Shown here: in pieces, positions 1 through 8,564 of the stretch
Numbering within the stretch: position 1 is the stretch's first letter
Layout: each line of letters opens with the position of its first letter
Assembly: GCA_030601705.1 (NCBI GenBank)
Contig: JAUWBM010000009.1
Location: 1-45,288 of the forward strand
DNA length: 45,288 nt
Source of the DNA: Thermoplasmatota archaeon
GTDB taxonomy: Archaea > Thermoplasmatota > E2 > DHVEG-1
Direction of reading: 5' to 3'
Notes under the pieces: model-generated
Databases searched by the model: none
Told to the model about the DNA's origin: nothing
The model's input: the letters and a program-made list of their open reading frames with translations, nothing else
Translations under genes and position numbers: made by a program

Positions 1-71
1 TCTACACAAGTCTTACCGTCCTCCCTTAATTTTACAATCAATTCCCTTTCTTTTCTTTTAGCTAAATTCAT
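1..71 (-). CDS. N-terminus of a small HTH-like/integrase-associated protein, cut by window edge (MNLAKRKERELIVKLREDGKTCV...)
   Basis: Manual translation of the minus strand from ATG at 71..69; 'RELIVKLREDGKT' resembles the first helix of Hin/resolvase-type HTH proteins. Too short to confirm. Confidence 0.35.
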   Translation of the reverse strand, partial: MNLAKRKERELIVKLREDGKTCV

Positions 72-123
72 GAGTGCACCAAAAAGAATATGCATGACCC
101 AGTATATACAATTAATCCATTAA

Positions 124-684
124 TTAATGTCGCATACTAGTTTCAGGGCATGGTAGTAATATTTCTACATTTTCTGGACAAAAGGGAACTCTATATTGAG
201 GCCATCGTTTATCGAATCCCCATGCTCTCATAAACATTTTCATTGCTTTCCACTGGTGTTTCAGAGCGTTAGGCGTTGCCTTTTCAATTTCTTCTCTATA
301 ATCCATGTGTCTTATGAAATTTTCATAACTTGGATTCCTGAAATTAACAGGCATAAGATGTTTTTCCATGAACCGTGCATATCGAAGATGTTTTTCAATA
401 GTTGATTCAGATAATCTTTGTCTCAGTTTTGCATGCAAAGCTATGTCTATGAAAGTAGAAGTTTTTGGATCAAGGACTATCGGGCAATTTAGTCTATTAA
501 ATTTTGTTACATAATCTAATTCACCCATGTCCTCCTCTTCTTGAGGTTTTGGGTGTTTGACATGTTTCTGGCCTAATTTCTCTAAATTTTTCCATATTTC
601 ACTTTTGCCTCCCACAGCATCAAAATCAATGTTTGCTGTAGGATCTGAATCGTAATTGTTGTTAATATTGTTTTTTAGACTCAA
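124..684 (-). pseudogene. Tyrosine-integrase-like protein, N-terminal SAM-like DNA-binding part only (catalytic domain missing)
   Basis: ORF 186 aa: 'LSESTIEKHLRYARFMEKH...NALKHQWKAMKMFMRAWGF' resembles a core-binding domain; terminates before any R..HxxR..Y catalytic motif. TTG start follows an in-frame TAG directly. Confidence 0.55.
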
Positions 685-741
685 CTAAATAGAGCCTCCA
701 AAAGCTTTATTAAATAAAGATACGTATGTATTATCGAGGAG

Positions 742-936
742 ATGAGTATGGGGAAAATTCATTATTATACGCAGATGCGTATAGCAAAAGATGGATATAT
801 TGAAAATGAACCATGGTTTTATGAAGAAGACGATTCTGGTAAAAGAATAATAGACGAGCCTGTTTATTTTGAAAGAATGAATGAAAAAACAGGGCAAGTA
901 GAACGTATTAAAAATTCTAATATCCCGCGCTATTAA
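742..936 (+). CDS. Small hypothetical protein
   Basis: 64 aa ORF with upstream GAGG; acidic, non-repetitive composition; followed by a T-rich stretch. Confidence 0.5.
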   Translation: MSMGKIHYYTQMRIAKDGYIENEPWFYEEDDSGKRIIDEPVYFERMNEKTGQVERIKNSNIPRY

Positions 937-1010
937 TTCTAAATAATCAGATGTTTTTTTCCAATAGCTTACAAAAATTTTATAAATAACAAGACACTTT
1001 TTGTTATTGG

Positions 1011-1265
1011 ATGCACAAAACGTTAAAACAACTACTGATCGTAGTGATAATACCAACAATTGTGTATATAATTTTAACTTCTTGGAATTATTATTATATG
1101 TTCGGGAAACTTTTCGGTGCTGTCGAATATAATGCAGAGTATGAAATCCTTCTGTTTTGGTTAGGCCATCTGATTTTACTCGGATTTTATATTGTGTTAA
1201 TATGTATTTTATATGCACATTTTTATCTGATAGATTCAGCAAATGGCTTATGGAAAGTGAAATAA
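1011..1265 (+). CDS. Small membrane protein (two predicted TM segments)
   Basis: 84 aa hydrophobic ORF; TATA-like TTTTATAAATAA ~30 bp upstream suggests a leaderless transcript. Confidence 0.55.
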   Translation: MHKTLKQLLIVVIIPTIVYIILTSWNYYYMFGKLFGAVEYNAEYEILLFWLGHLILLGFYIVLICILYAHFYLIDSANGLWKVK

Positions 1266-1318
1266 CCCGTATCCCTACTAAAAAATTAGATGTTTTTTTG
1301 TTTTGAAAACCTCCAAAA

Positions 1319-1522
1319 ATGTTAAAACAACTAGAATTATTCAATTGGTTAGGAAAAAGAAAAATGAAACCATTTAAAGTATTATTAGTAATAATAGGGG
1401 TAATAATTTTTGCTTTAGCATTTATTGTGAATGTCTGGATAGTGGGGGTTATAATGTGGTTTGCAGGAGTTATATTAGTATATTTAGGTCTATCATCATT
1501 AATTAGAATTTTAAAATGTTGA
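1319..1522 (+). CDS. Small membrane protein
   Basis: 67 aa ORF; hydrophobic 'VLLVIIGVIIFALAFIVNVWIVGVIMWFAGVILVYLGLSSLI'. Confidence 0.5.
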   Translation: MLKQLELFNWLGKRKMKPFKVLLVIIGVIIFALAFIVNVWIVGVIMWFAGVILVYLGLSSLIRILKC

Positions 1523-1587
1523 AGTTTTAAAAGAAGAACCTGTATGGGAAGATTAACTATTTATTACAAAAAAGAGGGTTTTTAAAA

Positions 1588-1833
1588 TTATGCCACCATA
1601 GGATCAAAGTTATCTTTGGAAGTTATTTTATTACTTTCATTCAACTTATTTGAAACAAAATTTTTAAAATTTTTTTCAACCATTTCAACCTGTTTCCTGC
1701 TCAAATTAGTTTTCCTGATCACTGTTTCCCCACTTTCATTGAGAACTTCTATGGTCCCTTTACTAGCATTGGAAATTACCTTAAAGACCTTGCCCTTTGC
1801 TTGCATCCATGTCCAGATTTTTTCGCTTGTCAT
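1588..1833 (-). CDS. WxWMQ mini-protein A (uncharacterised, paralogue of 5677..5904)
   Basis: 81 aa; aligns with 5677..5904 over WxWMQ...K...N...GT...E......R...L...Q......F.N; TATATAAACATT upstream. Confidence 0.65.
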   Translation of the reverse strand: MTSEKIWTWMQAKGKVFKVISNASKGTIEVLNESGETVIRKTNLSRKQVEMVEKNFKNFVSNKLNESNKITSKDNFDPMVA

Positions 1834-2068
1834 AGCGGTTCGCCTTATTATAGATTATTTTTATAATTTTAAGTTGATTTAAAAGTATATAAACATTGCG
1901 AATTAAAAAGAAAAAAACTTCAATCTTCCTATTTCGATTAAATAAAAATAAAGAAAAGTTTGGTTGAAATAATCATGAGAAAATTTTTCCATTATGACAT
2001 TTTGACACATTATGTTTATATACAATTAGTATCAAACTTTGACATGCAATTAACGAGAGAGATGGAAA

Positions 2069-3883
2069 GTGAAAATGGCAATGATGAAAAAGATAGTATT
2101 ACTATTAGCATGTGCTTTAGTGTTTTCAGTATTTACAGGTATTTTTCTTATTGAAAATTGTATAGCCTTAGGTAATACTATTTATGTCGATGATAGCAAT
2201 ACTGGTGGACCTTGGAACGGAACACAAGAACATCCATATCAATACATTCAAGATGGAATAGATGCTGCAAACTCTGGCGATACAGTTTATGTTTATAGTG
2301 GAACATATAATGAGAATGCTGAAATTAACGAAAATATAACTCTAATCGGCCAAGATAAGACTACTACAACTATCAACGGTGCTTCCAGTAATAAACATAC
2401 GGTAAAAATATACGGTTCTGTTTCATCATATCTTAATGTTGTGAGTATTACTGGATTTACCATTAGAAACGTGGTTGGCTCAAGTAACAGCTGGGATGGT
2501 ATTTATGGTGAATACATAGAAAATTGTAGTATCACAGATTGTATCGTTAAGGATAGTGACGATGGAATTAAGGTTAAAAGGCTTTATTATAGTACCATAA
2601 GTGAAAACACAATAAAAGAGAACGATGCAGTTGGATTATATCTAATAAGCTCTAACAATAATGAAATCAAGACGAATACAATTCAGAATAATCAGAAGGG
2701 AATGCATATTTATTTATCTTCTAACAACAATCTCATATATCATAATGATTTTACAAACAATGGTCAAAACGCACAAGATCCATTAACAAATTATTGGAGC
2801 TATAACTCCCAAGGAAACTACTGGGATGACTACGATGGCTATGATAACAATAGTGATGGAATAGGTGATACTCCGTATGACATTCCAGGTGGAGATAACC
2901 TAGATGAGTATCCATTAGGTTATTTTAAAGAATCTGAACCACCAAGTGGTAATCAACAACCAATTGCACATTTACCTTCAATATCTCCAAATCCAGCAAC
3001 CTATGGAGAAACTGTGACGTTTAGTGGTAGTGGATCAGATAGTGACGGGTACATAACTGGTTATAATTGGAGATCAAGTACTGATGGACAATTAAACACC
3101 CAAAGCACCTTTGGCACCTCAAGTCTTTCTGCTGGAACCCATGTTATCTATTTCAAAGTAAAAGACAATGATGGTGACTGGTCCTCAGAAAAAGCAACGA
3201 CCCTAAGCATAATAGATGTAGCACCTACTGCACATATTGATTCCATAACACCAAATCCAGCAATGGCAGGAGAAACAGTATACTTCATCGGTCATGGAAC
3301 TGATGGGGGTGAAATTACTGAGTGGAAATGGATTTCTAGCATAGATGGCGTTATCAGCAGTAGTAAATCATTCAATTCATCTGTTCTATCCCCTGGAGCA
3401 CACACCATTTATTTCCAGGTTAAGGATAATGACAATGAATGGTCCAAACAAGATACAGAGACATTAACGATAAACGACGATTCATCTAATCATCCCCCAG
3501 TGGCAAATGCTGGAGGGCCGTATTCATACTATGCAAACGCGGAAATTAACATTGATGGTTCTGATAGCTATGATGATGACGGATCAATAGTAGAATATCT
3601 TTGGGATTTTGGAGATGATACTACTGGAGCGGGTAAATCTCAAACACATACATATACTGCTCCAGGGAATTATAGTATTATGTTGACCGTAACAGATGAA
3701 CATGGAAGCACCTCTACAGATTCAACATATGTAACCATTGCTCAATCAACAAATCAAAGTGGCGGTAGTGAAGGTTTACCCGGTTTTGAATTTGAAGTGC
3801 CATTTCCTTTAGTGATAGTCTTTGAGCTTATCTTTATTATAGCTATAATTGCATTATTTTTATTTTGGATTAAACGTAAATAG
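2069..3883 (+). CDS. Secreted/anchored surface protein: NosD-like beta-helix, PKD-like domains, C-terminal TM
   Basis: Signal peptide; 'IYVDDSNTGGPWNGTQEHPYQYIQDGIDAANSGDTVYVYSGTYNEN'; PKD 'VANAGGPYSYYANAEINIDGSDSYDDDGSIVEYLWDFGDDTTGAG'; C-terminal LPGFEFEVP + TM + KRK. Confidence 0.85.
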   Translation: MKMAMMKKIVLLLACALVFSVFTGIFLIENCIALGNTIYVDDSNTGGPWNGTQEHPYQYIQDGIDAANSGDTVYVYSGTYNENAEINENITLIGQDKTTTTINGASSNKHTVKIYGSVSSYLNVVSITGFTIRNVVGSSNSWDGIYGEYIENCSITDCIVKDSDDGIKVKRLYYSTISENTIKENDAVGLYLISSNNNEIKTNTIQNNQKGMHIYLSSNNNLIYHNDFTNNGQNAQDPLTNYWSYNSQGNYWDDYDGYDNNSDGIGDTPYDIPGGDNLDEYPLGYFKESEPPSGNQQPIAHLPSISPNPATYGETVTFSGSGSDSDGYITGYNWRSSTDGQLNTQSTFGTSSLSAGTHVIYFKVKDNDGDWSSEKATTLSIIDVAPTAHIDSITPNPAMAGETVYFIGHGTDGGEITEWKWISSIDGVISSSKSFNSSVLSPGAHTIYFQVKDNDNEWSKQDTETLTINDDSSNHPPVANAGGPYSYYANAEINIDGSDSYDDDGSIVEYLWDFGDDTTGAGKSQTHTYTAPGNYSIMLTVTDEHGSTSTDSTYVTIAQSTNQSGGSEGLPGFEFEVPFPLVIVFELIFIIAIIALFLFWIKRK

Positions 3884-3917
3884 ATAATGAACGAAGATTA
3901 CAAAGAAAAAATATAAG

Positions 3918-4790
3918 TTGCAGTTATATAACAGTTATATAATACAGAAAATGGAAGGAGAGATGAAATACAAAAAAATTATAGAAAAAGAACATGCTGT
4001 CGCAGGTGTTATTGAAGCCCTTTTACTTGTAGCTCTTGCTTCAATAATAATATCAACGATACAGCTTGTCTACATACCCCAGATAATGGAGGAAAGAGAA
4101 GCAGAACATATGGATCAAGTATCAAATCAACTCTCATCATTAAAATCTATGATAGAGCTGCAAGCGATAACAAGTTCATCAGCATCGATATCGACAATGA
4201 TTTCACTTGGAAGTAGAGAACTTCCCTATTTCATAACAGCAGGAAGTTACGGAGAGATTAAAGTTCCAGATACAGGTGGATGGAATATAAAAGTAATAAG
4301 TAATGATTCTGGCATTTACAACTATGATTTAACGTCCATCACATACGAGGCGTATAATTCATACTTCGTTAATCAAATATACTCCCTGGAAGGCGGAGGA
4401 GTCATAGTAAAACAGCCCAACGGAGAACCAGTTATGAGGGTCGATCCTTCCATCTCTGTAGAAAATGGAACTACAATAGATATATATTATAATTTTCCCA
4501 TAATCGTTGGATTCCCTGGTAAAAATCTGACATATGGATACGGAAAATGTTTCGTTCGTACGAATTGGTCTCAAGGAGATGCAGACCATATAACCAATGT
4601 ATATAGTATAAATATCTCTACACAATATCCAAAGGCTTGGAATAAAACATTTTACAATATGCTTGGTGACAACGTTGATTACGAACAAGGAGCATCGTAT
4701 GCGAAAATAACTAAAAAGGGGAAAGGGATTAATCTCGATCTTGATTATTATTACATCTATACGCAGATAGGTCACGGATGGATTAAATAG
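3918..4790 (+). CDS. DUF7289/type IV pilin-like membrane-anchored protein
   Basis: N-terminal 'AVAGVIEALLLVALASIIISTIQLVYIPQIMEEREAEHMDQVSNQ' class III-like hydrophobic helix; likely start at the internal MKYKK. Confidence 0.65.
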   Translation: MQLYNSYIIQKMEGEMKYKKIIEKEHAVAGVIEALLLVALASIIISTIQLVYIPQIMEEREAEHMDQVSNQLSSLKSMIELQAITSSSASISTMISLGSRELPYFITAGSYGEIKVPDTGGWNIKVISNDSGIYNYDLTSITYEAYNSYFVNQIYSLEGGGVIVKQPNGEPVMRVDPSISVENGTTIDIYYNFPIIVGFPGKNLTYGYGKCFVRTNWSQGDADHITNVYSINISTQYPKAWNKTFYNMLGDNVDYEQGASYAKITKKGKGINLDLDYYYIYTQIGHGWIK

Positions 4791-4848
4791 GGAGATTCAG
4801 TTTTCGGATTGCCCTGCACATATTATATATATATATTGTTCATTATAT

Positions 4849-5643
4849 ATGAGAGATTTACACATGGACGAGGAAAATATTGAGGAAAAGGTAGAGGACA
4901 AAGTGCTTAAAACTGATATTAATGGATTTGATGATTTATTTGCAGAAGGGGGTATTCCAAAAGGCAATTCTGTTTTAGTTGCTGGTGGAACAGGCACTGG
5001 AAAGAGTACTTTTTGCAGACAGGTATGCCACAGTCTCATCTCTAAGGGAAAAAATTGTATGTACGTAAGCTTTGAGGAGACTATCGAAAAAATAGAAAAA
5101 AGTATGAATAACTTTGGATGGGATGCAAAAAGATATGTGGATGAGGGTCATCTTTTAATCCAAAAAATTAACCCGCTTGATATACTTAGAATGAAGTTTG
5201 GATCAATAAGTGGCTCAGGATCAGCAACAGAAATATCATACAAGGTCAAACCTCTGATAATACCTACGGGATTTAATCCGGAGGTGATTGTTGTAGATTC
5301 CTTAACTGCAGTTATTTCTGCTTCCCTTAGTAAAGAAAAAAATTACAGGGTTTATCTTCAGCAACTGTTCAGTTTCTTTGAAGAAACAGGTGCAACATCA
5401 TTTTTAGTAACAGAAACAGAACAGATGCCGACAAGATTTAGCGACACAGGAATAGAAGAGTTTTTAGCTGATGGGATAATTGTATTGTACAATATCCGGA
5501 AAGGGGACAAGCGGGAAAACGCTATTGAGATTTTAAAAATGAGATGTTCTGACCATCAGAAAAAGATATTTGCTATGGAGATAACCAACGAAGGCATAAA
5601 AATTTATCCAGAAAGACAAGTTTTTTTATATGAATCTACATAA
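4849..5643 (+). CDS. KaiC/RAD55-like RecA-superfamily ATPase
   Basis: Walker A GGTGTGKST; 'VIVVDSLTAVI' Walker B-like; C-terminal 'EEFLADGIIVLYNIRKGDKRENAIEILKMRCSDHQKKIFAMEITNEGIKIYP'. Confidence 0.85.
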   Translation: MRDLHMDEENIEEKVEDKVLKTDINGFDDLFAEGGIPKGNSVLVAGGTGTGKSTFCRQVCHSLISKGKNCMYVSFEETIEKIEKSMNNFGWDAKRYVDEGHLLIQKINPLDILRMKFGSISGSGSATEISYKVKPLIIPTGFNPEVIVVDSLTAVISASLSKEKNYRVYLQQLFSFFEETGATSFLVTETEQMPTRFSDTGIEEFLADGIIVLYNIRKGDKRENAIEILKMRCSDHQKKIFAMEITNEGIKIYPERQVFLYEST

Positions 5644-5676
5644 GTACAAATAGGAAATTTTTGTAGAGATAATACT

Positions 5677-5904
5677 CTAAAGGTAAGTAAAAGGCTCCCT
5701 GTGACCATCTACTCTTTTGATACAATGATTTGAAAAAATAATTTCTATATTTTTAGTCTGCTGTTTGGTCAGTCCCATTCTTCTCAATAGTATATTATCG
5801 TATTCATCATAGATAGTTAGTGTTCCAGTATTTTGGTTTAACACTGCTTTAAGCAATCTGTTGTTTTGCATCCAGATCCAAGTCTTTACGTTTTTATTTA
5901 CCAT
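5677..5904 (-). CDS. WxWMQ mini-protein B (uncharacterised, paralogue of 1588..1833)
   Basis: 75 aa; see 1588..1833; TATATAAACATT (5951-5962) upstream. Confidence 0.65.
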   Translation of the reverse strand: MVNKNVKTWIWMQNNRLLKAVLNQNTGTLTIYDEYDNILLRRMGLTKQQTKNIEIIFSNHCIKRVDGHREPFTYL

Positions 5905-6072
5905 TCTAACACTTTGTTGCAGTTCACTATAATATATCTTTATTTATTAATATATAAACATTTTCATAAAAATTAATATAGCTGCACAAAAACATGAAAA
6001 AAATAATCTTCAAAACTTTGCAACCAGGTAAAAGATAAAGTAATTATACACGCTACTACATATGGATGTTAC

Positions 6073-6834
6073 ATGCCTCTAATTCAATCTGAAAGTAAAG
6101 ATATGATAAGTAGAGTGGGGAGAATAAAAACGGGCGTTGGTGGTTTAGACGATTTAATTTCAGGCGGTTTACCAAAAGATACTATAACTCTTATATCGGG
6201 TCCCCCAGGAAGTGGGAAAACCATATTATGCTGTCAATTTCTTTATAAAGGAATAGAAGAAGGAGATAAATGCCTATTTTTGACACTTGATAAAAAAATT
6301 GAGGGGCTTCTTAGCCAGACTCAGGAACTGGGTTTAGACTTTCAACCAGCAATAGAAAAAGGGCAGATAAAATTCTTACATCTAAACATGAGCAAAAAAC
6401 TTGTTTATGAAACTATGGCCAATGAGATTTTATCAGGAGATTACGAAAGAATTGTCCTCGATTCAATCACACCTTTGTCAGAGATGCCCATTTATATAAA
6501 TAATCTGGACTTAGTCAAGGACCTAAGTATCATCGACTCCGAAGAAACATCTACCGACGGAACCTATCCAATACGAAGATTGCATCTACACTACATAATG
6601 AATGCTTTGCAAACGGCAAAATGCACTTCACTAGTAACATCAGAATTACCGTCAGGCTCTCCCCATATGTCAAGAGATGGACTTTCGGAGTTCTTAGTAG
6701 ATGGTGTCATAGTTATGAGCTTAGATCCTACTATGGATAGAAGAAAATTGGCAGTAATGAAAATGAGAAATACAAAACACACTCTTAAACCACAAGATAT
6801 CGAAATCGGAAAAGGCGGAATAACAATCATTTAA
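6073..6834 (+). CDS. KaiC/RAD55-like RecA-superfamily ATPase
   Basis: 'TGVGGLDDLISGGLPKDTITLISGPPGSGKTI' Walker A and 'IVLDSITPL' Walker B. Confidence 0.85.
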   Translation: MPLIQSESKDMISRVGRIKTGVGGLDDLISGGLPKDTITLISGPPGSGKTILCCQFLYKGIEEGDKCLFLTLDKKIEGLLSQTQELGLDFQPAIEKGQIKFLHLNMSKKLVYETMANEILSGDYERIVLDSITPLSEMPIYINNLDLVKDLSIIDSEETSTDGTYPIRRLHLHYIMNALQTAKCTSLVTSELPSGSPHMSRDGLSEFLVDGVIVMSLDPTMDRRKLAVMKMRNTKHTLKPQDIEIGKGGITII

Positions 6835-6840
6835 AAGATC

Positions 6841-7308
6841 ATGTTGAAATACAGACCACCAAAAGAACTAAGAGCGCTTTTTATTGTTCATTATGCCCCA
6901 ATTTTACTAATCATATTAGCTGGGCCTTTAACAGCAATATATGGTGTCTGGGAGATGCCAACAAATAAAATCGCAACTATTATTGCGGGAATGCTTATTT
7001 TTCTCATTGGAACATTTGTTTATTTTAAATGGGAGATATTCTGGGAAAGAACATACAAAGGACAACTTGTTACGGACGGAATTTTTCAATACGTGAGGCA
7101 CCCCCATTATACCTCATTACTTATAGTCGGTTTTGGGTTGGCCTTTTTCTTCTTCTCACTTTTTGCACTATTAATCGCAGTGATTGCAATACCAATAATG
7201 ATATGGAGTATAGTCGACGAAGAAAAATTATTGATAAAACAATATGGCAATGAATATAAGAAGTACATGGAAAAAGTACCGTGGAGAATGATACCAAAGA
7301 TATTTTAG
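6841..7308 (+). CDS. Isoprenylcysteine carboxyl methyltransferase (ICMT)-like membrane methyltransferase
   Basis: 'GIFQYVRHPHYTSLLIVGFGLAF...EEKLLIKQYGNEYKKYMEKVPWRMIP' is the ICMT/PEMT signature. Confidence 0.8.
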   Translation: MLKYRPPKELRALFIVHYAPILLIILAGPLTAIYGVWEMPTNKIATIIAGMLIFLIGTFVYFKWEIFWERTYKGQLVTDGIFQYVRHPHYTSLLIVGFGLAFFFFSLFALLIAVIAIPIMIWSIVDEEKLLIKQYGNEYKKYMEKVPWRMIPKIF

Positions 7309-7330
7309 AAGAAATATTATAGACGCTTAT

Positions 7331-8365
7331 GTGATGAATAAAATTGATTCTGCCAGAAAAAAAGCAGAACTAATAATAAACAATAAAATCTACATACCAA
7401 AGGATATAAAATTATCATATCCCATGGATAGATCAACGGCTGGACCAACATCGGGATCTCTATCTATCACTCTAACTTTTGCCAATAAAAACGTTAAACT
7501 GGCTATTAGCCAGGACCAAAATGAATGTTTTTCGTTACAAAAAGAAAATGATAAATTTCATATACTAAAAGATAAAAAAATCTTTCTTGAAAATGTGGAG
7601 ATAACGCCCATATTGTTCCATGCACCTAGGCAAGCGTTTATAAATTTAGATGATAGGTGTATCTACAGCTGTGCCTTTTGCAATTTATCAAAGCAAGGAT
7701 TTCTCCAAGAATATGATGCAGAAAAATTTGTTAAACTAATTCTTAAAGCATCAAATCGTAGTGATTTCCAAGCTGTTGCTTTAACTAGCGGAGTTTATCC
7801 TGACAACACTGAAATAATAAAAAAGATGTGTTATATCTTAAAAAATGTAAAGGAAAAACTCCCAAATATTCCAATTGGTGTAGAGCCTTGCATATCCAAC
7901 AAAAAAGAAATATTAGTACTTAAAAAAGCAGGTGCTGACGAGATAAAAATCAATCTACAAATTCCAGATAGAGATTTATTTGGTAAAATATGTCCAGATT
8001 TTTGTTATGACGATGTACTCAATATATTGAAAGAAGCAGTGAGACTTTTTGGAAAAGGAAAGGTAACCTCAAATATCATATATGGACTTGGAGAATCAGA
8101 TAGATCAGTTATCAAAACCATTGAAAAACTTGCGGAGATAGGTGTTGTTCCTACTTTAAGAAAGGTAAGAATAAATGAGTTGAACAAGAAAAAATTAGAA
8201 GAAATAATATCATATAAATCACCTAACATTTCAGTTGATAGAATTCTAAGAATTGCACATGGACACAAGAAGATGCTAGAAAAATATTGCTTGACTACAA
8301 AGACATTTGAAACTATGTGTCTTAAATGTGGTTGTTGTGATATTGTTCCCTTCTGGGACGTATAA
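7331..8365 (+). CDS. Radical SAM protein, biotin-synthase-related (COG2516-like)
   Basis: CIYSCAFC (CxxxCxxC) cluster motif; C-terminal Cys-rich 'MCLKCGCCDIVPFWDV'. Confidence 0.75.
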   Translation: MMNKIDSARKKAELIINNKIYIPKDIKLSYPMDRSTAGPTSGSLSITLTFANKNVKLAISQDQNECFSLQKENDKFHILKDKKIFLENVEITPILFHAPRQAFINLDDRCIYSCAFCNLSKQGFLQEYDAEKFVKLILKASNRSDFQAVALTSGVYPDNTEIIKKMCYILKNVKEKLPNIPIGVEPCISNKKEILVLKKAGADEIKINLQIPDRDLFGKICPDFCYDDVLNILKEAVRLFGKGKVTSNIIYGLGESDRSVIKTIEKLAEIGVVPTLRKVRINELNKKKLEEIISYKSPNISVDRILRIAHGHKKMLEKYCLTTKTFETMCLKCGCCDIVPFWDV

Positions 8366-8383
8366 AAAGATGGGGCAATAACA

Positions 8384-8391
8384 TTTATATA
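8384..8391 (+). promoter_or_regulatory. TATA box of the ribosomal protein superoperon
   Basis: TTTATATA at 8384-8391, ~175 bp upstream of the L3 ATG. Confidence 0.5.
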
Positions 8392-8409
8392 CCATTTCCT
8401 TAATGCCTT

Positions 8410-8564
8410 ACTTCCCTATCCATACCAGACATTGATCGGGCAATTCACTTAGAAACCCGGCATCAAACAGCCATTCGTGTTTTTGGCTGTCTGAAAAATG
8501 TCACGGTTTAGATAAACGGGACAATAACTAGTCTAAATAAAATAAAGCCATCAGAGGCTATATT
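8410..8564 (+). promoter_or_regulatory. Structured 5' leader of the L3 operon
   Basis: Perfect 7-bp stem ACAGCCA(8467-8473)/TGGCTGT(8484-8490); TTTAGA(8507-8512)/TCTAAA(8532-8537); AGCC/GGCT next to the start codon. Confidence 0.4.

Noticed and set aside
685-1344. 219-aa minus-strand ORF
   Set aside because: Overlaps two more plausible plus-strand ORFs with promoter/SD signals; its translation looks like low-complexity antisense of hydrophobic genes.
8366-8564. Possible tRNA or small RNA gene in the L3 upstream gap
   Set aside because: No cloverleaf arms, GTTC-type T-loop or acceptor pairing found; better explained as an operon leader.
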